Origin: Vitis vinifera | Taxonomy: Eukaryota > Streptophyta > Magnoliopsida > Vitales > Vitaceae | Assembly: GCF_030704535.1 (NCBI RefSeq) | Contig: NC_081820.1 | Location: 20,401,001 to 20,465,000 of the forward strand | DNA: 64,000 bases | Direction of reading: 5' to 3' | Shown: in pieces, positions 11,415 to 23,789 of the stretch | Layout: the number at the start of each line of letters is the position of its first letter | How positions within the stretch are numbered: position 1 is the stretch's first letter | The notes under the pieces: generated by a model | The model's input: the letters and a program-made list of their open reading frames with translations, nothing else | Told to the model about the DNA's origin: nothing | The model's database searches: none | Program-made: the position numbers and the translations under genes

Positions 11415-13625
11415 TCATCTTTCACCAAGAATCTTCTCTCCCATGTACCTGCATTAGAAAATTAAAAGGAAAAAAAAAATCAGTAATAATGGAAAAAAAA
11501 AATACGAATATTTGATTATGATAAACGACTAGGTACCTTCCAAGCATCATAACAGTAGCTTGTGGATTAGTCCCCGGAGAGTGATTAAAGGTGGAACCAT
11601 CTATAATTCTTAGCCCATCCACGCCAATAACCTTGTAGTCTGGCTCCACCACTCGCCCAACATGGCAGCCTCCATGATAATGCCAGATCGTCATTACAGT
11701 GTCTATGCAAAACTGTTCTAAGAAGATGGAGGCACCGACATGTCTGGGCCGCAAGTTCACTGGGGAATATACCATCATATCTATTAGAAGTTGGACTCGT
11801 ATGTGGGGGAATCGGAACTTGGAGAAGGCTTTTGAGTTTATGACTTTTATGATGGTGCGCATGCCTTCCACACATCTCTGGAGGTCCTCGGGCTCCTCGA
11901 AGTAATTGAAGGTGACATATGGGTTGTCTTCTGGGTTGGTGGTTCGGAGCTTCAGGTGGCCTGTTGAGATCGGACCTTTGATCTTCTCAAGGATGATTCC
12001 ACCTCTCACTGTTGCTTTCATCATGGTGTTCATGGCTTTATGGGCTTTCTCCGTACCTTTTGGGTTTGTAGAAGCATTGGATAACTGTTCAGGAGGCCTG
12101 TGAAACCAAGAACGGATGATATCGGAACCGCTAGCGGCTTCGATGTAACTCCCAAACGTGGTGATGCCCACGACTTGGATGAGGGAATTTTCGACGGGCC
12201 GTGGAGAGGGAATGGGCAGGGCATTCATTGGGTTGTCAGCCATGCCTTGGCCAACCATGGGCTGCTCCAGAATCACTGGGATACCATGGGCCTTAAGATG
12301 GGACTCAGGCCCAATTCCACTCAGCATCAACAATTGTGGGCTTCCAATCGCGCCAGCTGACAATATGATCTCGCTCTTGGAGTCCCTCCTATACGCATTA
12401 TGCCTGACTCCTACTTCATCTCTAAATATCACACCTGAGGCTATTGGCTTTGATTCTCCTGCATCAACCATCATCATAAAGATGAAAAAGCATTAATTTC
12501 ACAATCATATCAAACATATTGCCCAACATTCAGAATATCTCATTTTTCCTATAGAACAATGCTATTTTATGTTGTCAGAAAATCACTTGACATTTTCCAT
12601 TTTTTTTAGATTAATGTTCGTAGCAGCTTATAAAAATGGGTATCCCCCAAACAGATCATCAAATATATACAAGGTTATGCAAACCCTAAACTAATGTTTT
12701 TCGTCCTTAATTCTAGGGGTTTGTGATCCAAAAATATATACTGTATCAACACGTTATTAAGTCTTACCATGCAATCTAAACTCAATCTTCTCCACTGTTG
12801 CATGTAAGAGAACAACAATATTTTTAGGGTTGGCATACTCGAGCAAATCAGCAGCAGTGTGTCTGTGATCCTGATGATCGAATATGGTTCCGCCAACTTT
12901 AGTCCCATACAAATGTTCATAGCTAAATCCATTGTATGGCAACACACCTGCCTCCAGCAATCCATCTCTGACAGCAGACTGCCACTGCAGCATCGGGGGC
13001 TTGAACACCACCTTCTTTTCCACCCATTCATAAGACTCCTTCACCAGTCTTTCGTCCCAGCCTGAGCTTTTTACTTCGCCGGCGCTAGCTCTTGAATAGA
13101 AACCAGCATTCAAGGCGCTTCCACCACCTAGAACACGGGCTCGAGTGTTGAAGACTCCATCTTCTGAGATGAAGGATTGGGAAGGTGATAATGGAGAATT
13201 GTCCAAAATGTTGGCAAAGAACGAATCCAGGTTTCTTATCTTAGGGTTGCCATAGGGCGAGCCTCCTCTTTCAAGCACCAAAACGGTAGCGTTTTGGGAG
13301 AGAGTTGCAGCCAATGCACAGCCAGAGGTTCCACCCCCAATGATTATATAGTCGTAATATAGGTTTGGTGGAGCCTGTTTTGCATCTTGGAGGAATGAAT
13401 AATTGGGAGCTGCATAGGGAGAGTATAACAAGATCCATTTTAATGGAGAAATTAATAAACAGAGAAACAAAGCTTTGAATCTTATATTTTTCTGATCTTG
13501 ATATGTAATGAAATATCAGAATTCAGTGAGAAATTCATACCTTTCTCTGAGTAACAGAAGCCATGAAAGAACAGTAATACTCCAGCAAGAATTGCACCAA
13601 AATTTCTCCACCACCTCAAACCCAT
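11415..13625 (-). CDS. GMC oxidoreductase, HOTHEAD family (copy 2)
   Basis: Tandem copy of the gene at 5275-7480 with the same four-exon structure and identical exon lengths: 13541-13625, 12768-13409, 11537-12458 and 11415-11448 (560 residues). Splice borders are all GT..AG. The FAD motif GGGTSG, both GMC signatures, the HYHGGC active site and the C-terminal GTNPQ are intact. Differences I found from copy 1 are few: Ala12 to Ile in the leader, Glu37 to Asp, Phe140 to Glu just after signature 1, and a Pro to Arg change in the HIPVQLL segment. Expected role is the same, a secreted FAD-dependent alcohol oxidoreductase of the cuticle-related family. Substrate unknown. Introns are also nearly identical, supporting a recent duplication or gene conversion. 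Confidence 0.9.
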
Positions 13626-14973
13626 AATCTAATTAACTTCAGGATCCCAACCTCAAAAAACACTTTCTGGGACTTCTCTAGAAAATCAAAACACTCAACT
13701 TATCAATCTCTACCGCGTTACATGAATGAGCTCAAAACCATGCAAGGATATCGGTTTCAATCCACTGGAGACATGAAGTTGTAGCTCAACAACAAGAATT
13801 GCTTGCAGCCATTCCTGCAGGGATATAAAGATTTTAGTTCAGTGCCCAAGAAGGTAGCTACCCAGCTTGTTGAAATGCCAATATCCCTTCCCTTTTATCC
13901 CTTTGGCTGTAGAAAAGGGTGCCCATACAGCTTTTTGGTAGAACTTGCATAATTAATATGGTATATATGGTTTGGTTAATTTAGTAGACCCTGAGACTTC
14001 GTAACTGAGAGTTGGTAAGTGATTAATGTCTCCAATTAATGAATATCCAAAAGATATCATCAATCAAAAGATGCCATCAATCAGCCACATATATTTTAAT
14101 GTTCTATTATTTTTACTTCAATCTCATTGTGTTTGTGACTTATATTTGATCTCTTATTTGTTTGTTTTATGGCAACCCACTTGTGAAATGCTTTGGCCCA
14201 GTCTCTAGATTCTCTACTCACATTCCAATGAGGGGAAATTACTCCAAGGAGAATGAGGGTTTTGATTAGCATCTTGAGATGTTTTCCGAGTAAGGCAACA
14301 AATTAATTTTCTTTGAAGTAGTTCAACTGCATGCTGCCCCTCAATGAAAAGTGGAGTCCCAGAAATTTAAAGCTTGGTAATGGAGAATGAGGTGGGACTG
14401 CCTTGGATTCTTTGAAAACGGAACTCATAATAAAACACAAACCTGCCTTTATCATGGTTGAAAATTTATTGGCCGAAGAGTTAGTAGCCCTTAATAAATG
14501 CATTAACTCTTGGGTTGTTAAGAAAGATGCTAAAGCCCAAGTGGTGACCGTTTTCAAAAATACTTATGAAAAATAGCCTTTTAAGAATTTTAATTGATAT
14601 TTTGTAAAACAAAAGTCAGTTAGAAGATATGAAATATTTTTACCATATTTTTAAATATATTTTAAAAATATTTTCTATATCTAGTTCTATATTTTTAATT
14701 ATTATACATATTTATATATTTATTTTTTTAAACAATTATTCGAAAATAATTAAAAACGACTAAAAGATATTATTTAAAAACACAACATTTTATATTTTTA
14801 GAAAGAGAATAGTATTCTAATTGACAAAAGTGTTTTCCTATTTTTTCATTTTAAAGGACAAAATATTGTTTTTTTAAACAGTTATCAGGCCTAAGTCTTG
14901 TTTTTTTCTTTTTCTTTTTTCTTTTTTCCTTTTTTTTTTAACTCCTTAAGTTTGATATTTTTTTATAGCATTT
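13626..14973. other. Upstream region of GMC copy 2, no gene
   Basis: 13626-14080 matches the 5' flank of copy 1. 14085-14585 is unique to this copy and holds short ORFs without recognisable features. About 14590-14905 is the MITE-like block also found at about 7995-8290. Confidence 0.5.
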
Positions 14974-16146
14974 TTCCTCTAAAATTGAATATGTCAATGT
15001 GATTCTCCAAATACGATACACTTTGAAAATTTTTCTAAAAAAATAAAAAATGTTTGCATATGGTTTTGATTTAGGGCAAAAGAAGAAAATTTAGGTGAGT
15101 TCATTAACTAATACACTAATCAAACTAGAGAGAGCCTGGGAAAATGAAATGTTCTGACCTACCCACTTCTAATGAATTAACAATTATATGCCATGGAGCC
15201 ATCCCTTGATTGCAACAACTCAACTATACTAAAATAATCATATTTATCATGTTTTTCAAACCCTTGAGGCACACAACTTCATATATATTGACGAATTGTA
15301 CAATATATATGACATGTCAAAAGGATGTTTTTTTAATTTCAACTTAGCCTAAAATAGGTAATTCATGCTAAGTGTTACCAATTTGTGTAATATATATTTT
15401 TATTAGTGTTTAGTTGGTAATTATTGATCCCTAAATTTGGAAGTATTTGTTATTGTAAAAACGCTCTTACAATGTCTCAATTTGTGAAATCTATAAATTT
15501 CACATTTGAGATTTCACCTACCATTGACCTATGATATATGTGCTAATTAATCAATGTTAGTAATGTAGTGAGTTTAGAATTCCAAATCAATCTCATAAAG
15601 AAAATGACATGGTCAATAAAAGAATTTGTGTGGAGTATCTTATTACAAGTTCAAAAATCACAATCATCCCATCTACTCAAAATCTACTATTATTGATTTC
15701 CTTATCGAACTTAATACACATGATTAATTTCCTACCTCCTACTATCTTTTCACAATTCATGGTCAATGCTTCACTAATTCGAAATCACTTGACCCTAATT
15801 AATCTTTAGGATCTAACCTAGTTACATCTTACCAATGACACTAAAATGGATGAATCATAGAATGAATTCATATCCAATTCAAACATTCAAATGAAATCTT
15901 GTTAATGACACACAAACTCTCCATGATGATCTTCAGTTAGCTCCTTTTTGCTCCCACTTTCGAATTCCACCAAAAGATCACTCTATGTATTCCCTCTCTG
16001 GGACAAATAATCTGAGTTTTAAAAGTTTGAATTTTAAGCTTGAAATGTTTTGGTTTTAAAAGGTGATAAAGGTAAGCATATTTTCCTTTTCTTTTTTTTT
16101 TTATATATACTCATGACCTTCAAGAGAATAATAAAATTAATATTCA
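14974..16146. repeat. Single unit of the 1.16-kb unknown repeat
   Basis: Collinear with 10079-11240 over its whole length, with scattered substitutions and small gaps. It ends where TTAATATTCA is followed by unrelated Copia-like sequence. Confidence 0.7.
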
Positions 16147-16530
16147 ATAGATCTTCATAAGATAATCTAGTAAATCTATTCACAAAAGTGTTACAATTAG
16201 ATTGAATTGCAAAAATTGAGAGATTTTATCCAATTAGATTCTACTAAGAAAGTTTTTAACAAGGTACTTCTAATGATCAAATCATTTATAGAATATTATA
16301 CTCTTTCTTTTACCAGAGGTTTTTCCATCCAATTTTCCCTAGTAAAGTTTTAACAAAATATATTTTTACAATATCTAAGGAGAGAGTACGATAAAATATG
16401 ATAATTTGTCAAATTATGGGAACTTATATAAATAACTATACATATGTATGTAAATCTTTTCCAAACTATCTATGAAAGAGAGACACCTTGCTAATGAAAT
16501 GACATTCAATTCTCTATGAGCATTCTGATT
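16147..16530 (+). mobile_element. Copia LTR-retrotransposon 3' tail remnant
   Basis: Contains the characteristic end of a plant Copia internal region: a run of degenerate phrases around 'aaggtttttaacaaggta' and 'agttttaacaaaatat', then a purine-rich tract (AAGGAGAGAG, about 16378-16387) like a polypurine tract, then LTR-like sequence with 'gagagacaccttgctaatgaaatg'. The same arrangement recurs at about 56560-57210. No coding capacity is left. Confidence 0.5.
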
Positions 16531-17318
16531 TACTCTTTTTCAATTTTTTTTCTTCTTTTAATTCTTTTATTTTGCACCAAGAAATGATAAATTACAAAAA
16601 TCATCTATGTACTTTAAGTCTATTTTTACTTAAATCTTTAAACTTTTTTTAAAAAATAATGTTAATTCTAAGCTATCTCAAATATTCACTAGATCATATA
16701 GGTAGAATTTTTTATTAAAAATATTTTTTAAAAAATCCATATGACAAACATACAACCGAATTAAAAATATTCAAATATATCATAGAGAAAAACATGCAAA
16801 TTATTTTTAAAAGAGGTGGACTTATCTATACCAATTTTCTCTAAATTCAGTCAATGAGGGTGACATTGCCCAAGGCCCAAACTTGTTCACAGGCCCATTC
16901 CAAATTTTGTACCCATCACATTTTTCATTTTTGCAATGCTTATTAAAAATTTTCAAATTATTTCTTGGACTGCTTTAGTATATTATTTAATGTATTTATT
17001 ATTAAATAAATAAAATTAAAATGTGGAAATCCAAACTCTTCTTCACCGCAAACCAAGGTCTGTCAGTACTTTTGCGTATCCATGCACATTTCATGGAATG
17101 GTCGAAGCCCAACTAATTGTCTCGGGCTAAGATTGCGGGCTAAGATACCGGTTGGCTCAAGCTGAATTGGGCTTCATACAACTTACCCACCGTTAATTTC
17201 CACACATGCCTAATCCAAACTCAATGTGGCCTGCAACAAGGCTCATGTTATACAACAATCAATCAGAAACGATTTTAAAAAATAAATAAATAAAAATAAA
17301 ATAAATTAAAAAAAAAAA
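16531..17318. other. AT-rich intergenic DNA
   Basis: No gene seen. The segment from about 17000 to 17318, rich in GGGCT/GCCCA motifs, is duplicated at 19640-19830, and the copy continues past the inserted element at 18626. Confidence 0.5.
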
Positions 17319-18625
17319 GGTTTATTGTATTTTACCCCATAACTATACCATGTGTTGCACATTACCCCCTCAAATTTAAAATCAAACAATGTATTTTCCA
17401 TGTTTTAAAATTATATGTAATGTAAAATGACAGTGTTACATTTTTAAACGCATGTACTCTCCATGTGACCGAAGGCAAAAAAGTCATTTTCTTTTTATAA
17501 TTGTAGCTCTCTCTTCAACAATAGCCCCAGCCGCCCTAGTTGTAGCTTTGACAACTAATATTAATGCCTCCACAATTTCCTCAAGTGTTAAACTAGGGTT
17601 TTTCAAATAAGAGCTTAGTAGTTCGGACATCAAATTCATTTGAAGTCATAGCAACTAGAGATAGATGCAAAGTGGCATCCTGATCAAAACTTTGTTTCTT
17701 CACTTTAGCAAAATCTAAATTTAATAAAAATAATTTGAAAACCCAGCCAAGTTATGATCTTTCACATCTAAATTCAACATTAATTTATCCAAATTTCAAA
17801 TCAGAATTAGAATTTATTGAAAGAAATGAAAAAAAAAAATCAAATTTGAAATCCAATATGAAATCCTCCTATGATTTTCCAAAGAAAAACATAGTAACAA
17901 ACTCAAACAAAAACTCATACAATCATTCAATTGAGTTAAGCACAATAAATTCACAACCTAACCTTAATTTACAAAATTGTCTTTCCTTCTCATAACCTCA
18001 CTTTTTTCTCCACAACCAAACATAACATTATCAAAACACAATTCAAAACAAAAAACAATTCAAATCAACAATATGCAGAGAATCCAACCCCAACTCTTTT
18101 GAAAGTTGACAAATTCCCCAATCAATCAACACCCTCACATCCAAAACAAGCAATTCAATAAATAATAAAATCAATCCACGCCACCATAACCTTGATTCAA
18201 GAAAATTCCACAAATTGAATAAAAAAAATCCAACAATGACTCCGAAATTAGGGTTTCAGAGAGATGCGAGAGGCGAATACAGTGGAAAGAGAAAAGTCCA
18301 GCATTAGCTTCCTTGGGATTCTAAGGCTTCAAGTTGGGGATTTAGCAGAAGCAACTAGGAGGTATGATCGATAGGGAAAGGAGAACGGGAGTTTAGGGTT
18401 TTAAAATGACAATGACCCTTTTGCCTTGACTTAAAAAGAAAATGACCATTTTGCCCTCAATCACGTGAAAAGCACATGTGCCTTTTGTCCAAAAATATAA
18501 TACTGTTACTAAAAAAATATACATTGTATGTAATTATAAAACATAAATGGTACATTGTTTGATTTTAAACTCGAAAGGGCAATGTGCAAAATTAAATATA
18601 GGTTAGAGGTAAAGTGTAATAAACC
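17319..18625. mobile_element. Non-autonomous Mutator-like element (MULE)
   Basis: Long terminal inverted repeats begin GGTTTATTGTATTTTACC on the left and, read on the other strand, GGTTTATTACACTTTACC on the right. They stay alignable for about 190 bases on each side. Length is about 1.31 kb. The interior has no transposase; its one ORF (17735-17995) is low-complexity and Asn/Ser-rich. Flanks are poly-A on both sides, so a target duplication cannot be resolved. Flanking sequences 17000-17318 and 18626-18990 are continuous in a diverged paralogous copy at 19640-20080 that lacks the element, which supports insertion. Confidence 0.75.
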
Positions 18626-21177
18626 ATTTTAAAAAAAAAATGTTTTTACAATGAATTTAGTGACACATCACTTTTTTAATAAAATATATTTATAAACGAT
18701 ATTTTTAGAAGAAGTACTAGTTTTTAAGCTGACCTCATCATGAAAAATATAAAGATTAAAGGGAGTTATTTTCATTAATTTTCTAATCAAAATTTAAATT
18801 TGGACCCTTATAATATAAAGTTGGTATTGTTAAATTAACAAATATTAACAACTGTCATGACAAAATGAGATTGGATGTTGGGGGCGGCCGACCTCCATGA
18901 ATTATTTTCTAATTCACTTGTAAAATATGGGTGAATAAATTGGGATGACCAAATATTCCTGCGTGTGATATTACCTAATCCATGATTAAATTATTGTTTT
19001 TTCTAAAAAAAGGAAATTTATTCAACCGCCTCCTTTTAAGTTAGGATGGCAACACATCCCCTCCAATGTATTTAAAATAATTATCATCCTCATCCATTAA
19101 GAAAAAGAAAAAAAAAAAAAAGAACGTTCCATGCCCACCAACTTTAACTTTTTTTAATTTTTTTAATTACATTAAAATAAATATATTGTATAAATAATTA
19201 AAATATTATATTTTTTTATAACTTATTTTATTGAAAATTATTTTATGGTTATTAAAAATAGGAAAATAAAAATAAAATTAGTTTTATGTATAATCAGAGT
19301 GAGACGAGATGGAATAAGACAATACTCAAACCTAAACCCATTCTGATTTTAAAAATTAAAAAAATTAAAAATTAAAAATTAAAAATATCAAACCCACTTC
19401 TAATCCGTTTATTTAAATTTCAAACTTATCCTATTAAAGGTGACTATCCAAAAAAACACACCTACTGTCACCTTACTTTAAGTCATATAGATAATATAAA
19501 TAGTTTTTACTAGTTACGTTAGGTGATGAAACTATATACAATATTTTTATATAACTTCATATTATAAATTTACAATACTTCTAGCATGTAAAAACTTTTG
19601 TGGTTAAAATATAATAATAAATATAAAATAATTATTATATTTCTGGACTTCAACTGAACTTGGACCAATGAGGTTGGGCATTCTGGACCGTTTGGTCCAA
19701 ATTAAATTGGGCTTTAAACCAACTCGATCCACAAAAGTGTATGTTACGCAGCCCAAATTTCTTCACATCCCTAGTCCAAACTCAATGTGGCCTGCGGTGA
19801 GGCTCATGTTATAACAATTTTTAATATGTTTTTTTTTTAATTTTTTTACAAGGAATTTAGAAATACGACAATTTTTTAATAAAAGATATTTATAAACTGA
19901 ATTTCGCAAAATTAAATTTGGACCGTCATAACCATGAAGATGATATAGGTAAATTTTGTGACAAAATGGGATTGGATCTTGGTGGGACGACCAACCAGGC
20001 AACCACCATGAATAATATTCTAATTCACTTGGGAATTGGGATGGATTTATATTCCTCCCTATTATATACCCTATTCAACAATTAAATTATTAATAAATAT
20101 ATTATTTTATTTCGTAGGTTTACTATTAATAAAGGTATTATTTAATTTGTAGGTTTGTGACTGAAGACCCTAACCAAATATTTATTTTATTTTATTTTAT
20201 TTTTTTATAATATAATCTTTGGAGCTTTGTGATTGATGAGTGCCAAAAGCTTCCTGCCCGGTTCATTTCTTTCCCTTTCAACCCTCCATTTATTATTAAA
20301 TTCTTATTAATCTAATTATTTTTAACTTCACCAGAAGTGGCTTCACGTAATGAATGCTCCACCAAAAAGATCGGGGAAAAGTAGGTTTTTGCCCCGCTAA
20401 TTTGAAAAAATATAAAAAAAATCATTCCAAATTTTTATAAATAGGTTTTATCTTCGTGCATTTAAAAATATTTTAAAATAAATAATTTTTTTTTACAAGT
20501 GAGATGATTATTTCTTAAAATGACTTTTTATTTGTCAAGTTAATAATACTAATTGCTTTTTTTTTTCTTTTTTTTTTACCATGGAAGCTGATTTGAAATC
20601 AATAAAATAATAAATTTTTAAAATTAGAAATACAATTTAAATAAAAAAAAAGCTTTGAAGTTAAAAATATAAAAATTATTAACTTTCATTTGACTAAATT
20701 ACACTAATAGAAAATATGATTCAAAAAAAAGTTGGAAATAGGACAAGAGTCAATATTTTTAAAATTTTTTTTTTAATTTTATTGGTTTTAATTGTGTTTT
20801 TAATTTTTAAAATTTTTTATGTCAATTAATAAAATGTTTATAAAAAAAAGAAAAGAAAATGAGTCAATTTATATAATAAATGATATTAAATCATTATTAT
20901 TTAAGAAATTATAAAGATTTTATTTATCACGTGAAGATGTTGAGAATTTTTTCAAAATGATTTGTATGTCATATTATATAATAAAAAATTTATAATATAT
21001 ATTTATTTGTAAGATATTTTTATCAAATTAAAATAATAAATTAAATTTTTTATAATTTTATTTAATATTATCAAGTAGATTGATATTTTAAAAAAATAAT
21101 TATATGACTTATAAAAATATATATATATTTTAAAAATTAAATAAATAAAGATAAAATTTATTTATAAAAATTGAGAT

Positions 21178-21226
<49 letters not shown>

Positions 21227-21980
21227 TTCAAATTAGTAAGTCAAAACTCATTTTTTCTAAAAATATTTTATATGCAAAATTTGAAAAAATGAAGATTTAA
21301 TACATTTTCTATTATTTTTTAAAAAATAAAATATCTTATATTAAAAAAATATGGATTTATTTTATAACTTTAAGAAGTAAAAGATCTTGTATAGATTTAT
21401 CTTTAATCTTTAAAAAAAAAATTAAATTTAAGTCATTTTTGTACTTTCCTTAAATAGTTTTTAAAACCAAATATTTCTTAATGTAATTAATATTATTTTC
21501 TAATTTTAAAAAAGGAAAAAAAAGACAGAAAATATATTCAAATAAGACAATAAAATATTGTTTTTTATATTTTGAAAATATAAGTACTTTAATGATGAAA
21601 ACATGAAGAAGCAATTGAAATTAAAGCAAACATGTCGTTATTTTCTTTCTTTATGAAAGCCTATTTTCCATTTTAGCTGCCAACAGATTAATCTTATCTA
21701 CTTATCTGGATTCCAAGTCACAATTTCACTATTATTAGAAATGAATTGAATTGAATTGAAGTCCTTCTCAAGCCACACCATATAAAAAGTAAAAACATAA
21801 GAAAGAAATCAAAAGTTGAATGATGGGTGCAATCCCCATCTCATTGAACTTAGCCATCGTACCATACACAAGTAGCCGACCACCAAAGAGAGTTGTTAAC
21901 TACTTTATTTTACATTCATTTGGACCCTAAACGTGTCAAATATTAAATCACCCTAAAGCTTAAACAATACGATTAGAAAG
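18626..21980. other. AT-rich intergenic DNA with a diverged local duplication and a TA microsatellite
   Basis: 18626-18990 and 19840-20080 are diverged copies of one segment. A TA repeat occupies 21183-21223. No gene, RNA or transposon boundary was recognised in the remainder. Confidence 0.5.
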
Positions 21981-22594
21981 AGAGACAGCTGATGCGTCCT
22001 TTGACCCCTGATTCCAAGTTTCTAACCACTCCCCCCTTAGACCAAGTGGGTCAAGCCATCACCCCCCTCCACACTCAAAACACAAACCCCTCTCTAGTCT
22101 TTACTCTCTCTCCCGCCATTGAATTGTTCAATTGGACCAACCATTTGGTAACCCTAAGGGGTTCAGCCCTGCAGGACACACCCAATTGGAAGCTTGGGTC
22201 CAATCTCAAATGTCAGAAATCATACTCTATGGGGATGATGATTGGTAAAGTTAAAACGAGGAAGGTGTGAAAAATTTTGAGGATGATTGTTGATGTTAAA
22301 AGAGGAAGGTGTGAGGTAAAAGGATTGTGAATGAATTCTCGGTGTTGATCACCAAACTGATAGTCTGATACTGACAAGAGAGGGTTTTGAGTTGAGTTGA
22401 GACAAAGTTGATGAAGGCATGATCACTTGTCTTTGCTGCTTTCTTACCCAACCGCCTTCAATTTTTTCTTATATTTTTATTTCTCTTTTTAGTTGCTTCA
22501 AAAAGGAAAAGATAATGATGATGGAAGTATTGTTTATCCATTAAATTTATCCTTCCCTCCTTTCTTAGGATTTCCGAAACAAAATCCATTTCCT
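21981..22594. other. Unassigned region downstream of the LysM gene
   Basis: Holds a 92-codon plus-strand ORF (21992-22270) with no motif I recognise. Pyrimidine-rich at 22020-22110. It may be spacer or part of an untranslated transcript. Confidence 0.25.
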
Positions 22595-23036
22595 TCATGC
22601 AAAGAAGAAAAAATGGAGGTTTGAAATGGAAATATAGAATCCAAGATAAGTTTCAGAGTCACTGTAAACTACCAATCCCCTGAAGCTCTCTTCCTTGTCA
22701 AGAAGAATCCCATATTGAGAAGACCTCATGTTCATCTTCTTCGCATACCCAATGACAGACACAAGTAGAGAGAATCCATCATTTTCATATCCTACAAACT
22801 CATATTGAAAGGACTTTTTTTCTTTTTCTATATATATATCGATATATATATATATATATATATAACAAAGAAGGGAAACAGCAGCGGCCCATGAACTTAT
22901 TTCAGGCACCATCATGTGGCTGGGTCCTTTACATCAACCAAAAAGAAAAAGAAAAAGTATAGAAAAAAGAAGGGTTCTAGCTTCCTATGAGAATCGATTC
23001 TCCTTATAATACAACCTTGTAATCAAAAGGTATAAA

Positions 23037-23378
23037 CTACCTCAGCAGCTTCCTCTGCTTTGAAGGAGTGATTTTGATGACAAGTCCAGGAAAGACATCA
23101 TCTGGGTCATGGATATGTGGATTCTGCTCGACTATATACGGGTCTCCACACTTGTCGCTGATGGTGTGGAGGGTTTCTCCTTCTCCAACAACATAGATTT
23201 CATCACATGGCCGCGCCAGAAGTTGGTGCCCCTTCACCGACTCGTCTGTGGGGAGAGAAGAATACTCTCTGACAGAGGCCAAGAGGATTAAAGCCACCAG
23301 AATAACAGCACAGTAACACGAAGCAGCATCAGCTACTGCTACTGATGACCTTGAAAATCTGGGCTTGTGGAAAGACAT
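23037..23378 (-). CDS. Small LysM-domain protein
   Basis: Single-exon gene of 113 residues. A hydrophobic segment at about residues 18-36 (CYCAVILVALILLA) is a signal peptide or a membrane anchor. A single LysM carbohydrate-binding domain follows at about 60-105, recognisable from YVVGEGETLHTISDKCGDP, then IVEQNPHI and DDVFPGLVIKITP. The protein ends with a basic tail, SKQRKLLR. Small plant LysM proteins of this size form a conserved family without a kinase domain; LysM modules bind N-acetylglucosamine-containing glycans, but the ligand here is unknown. The start is the first Met of the frame. A TA-rich TATA-like tract (23414-23432) lies about 35-55 bases upstream, and a (CT)n tract on the coding strand lies further upstream. 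Confidence 0.85.
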   Translation of the reverse strand: MSFHKPRFSRSSVAVADAASCYCAVILVALILLASVREYSSLPTDESVKGHQLLARPCDEIYVVGEGETLHTISDKCGDPYIVEQNPHIHDPDDVFPGLVIKITPSKQRKLLR

Positions 23379-23413
23379 ATTGAAACAAGATGATCAAGCA
23401 GAAGGGGCCTGCC

Positions 23414-23432
23414 GTTTATATATATATATATA
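23414..23432 (-). promoter_or_regulatory. TATA-like tract upstream of LysM gene
   Basis: An uninterrupted TATATA run about 35-55 bases before the LysM start codon. The position would imply a very short 5' leader; otherwise it is a microsatellite. Confidence 0.3.
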
Positions 23433-23506
23433 CGAAAAGAAAAGGGAAAGAGGAAAGGAGAGAGAGATGGGTGTAGAAAAAACGGAAGAAATTTGGAGTT
23501 TATATG

Positions 23507-23510
<4 letters not shown>

Positions 23511-23543
<33 letters not shown>
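23511..23543. repeat. GA/CT microsatellite
   Basis: Uninterrupted GA repeat, reading as CT on the strand of the LysM gene. It lies 133-165 bases upstream of that start codon, where plant genes often carry CT tracts. Confidence 0.9.
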
Positions 23544-23546
<3 letters not shown>

Positions 23547-23789
23547 GGGAGAGAGGAGACTTTGGACGTATCGTTTGTGGGGAAGTTGGGTTCAACGACA
23601 GGCGGACGTGGCCTTGGGACTTAAGCTTGGAGTGATTACAAGACTCACCTTCCTTCCCACCCAATTGTCTCTGAAGGCTTTTGACGCGTGGATTCCGTAT
23701 AATTCTTTTCTTTTAACTTCGAGATTTCATGTGTTTCTTGTTAGAGGTTTTCGGCTCAAAGTTTTAATGGCGCCATTCTATATATGACT

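Larger units (their letters stand above)
11298..16146. repeat. Copy 2 of the GMC tandem duplication
   Basis: Matches 5128-11297 collinearly: gene 2, its upstream region, the MITE-like block (about 14590-14905) and one unit of the 1.16-kb repeat (14974-16146). About 500 bases at 14085-14585 have no counterpart in copy 1, so they were inserted here or lost there. Past 16146 the sequence changes to a Copia remnant. Confidence 0.75.

Noticed and set aside
17735-17995. 86-codon ORF inside the MULE as a transposase fragment
   Set aside because: Low-complexity Asn/Ser/Lys sequence without any transposase motif.
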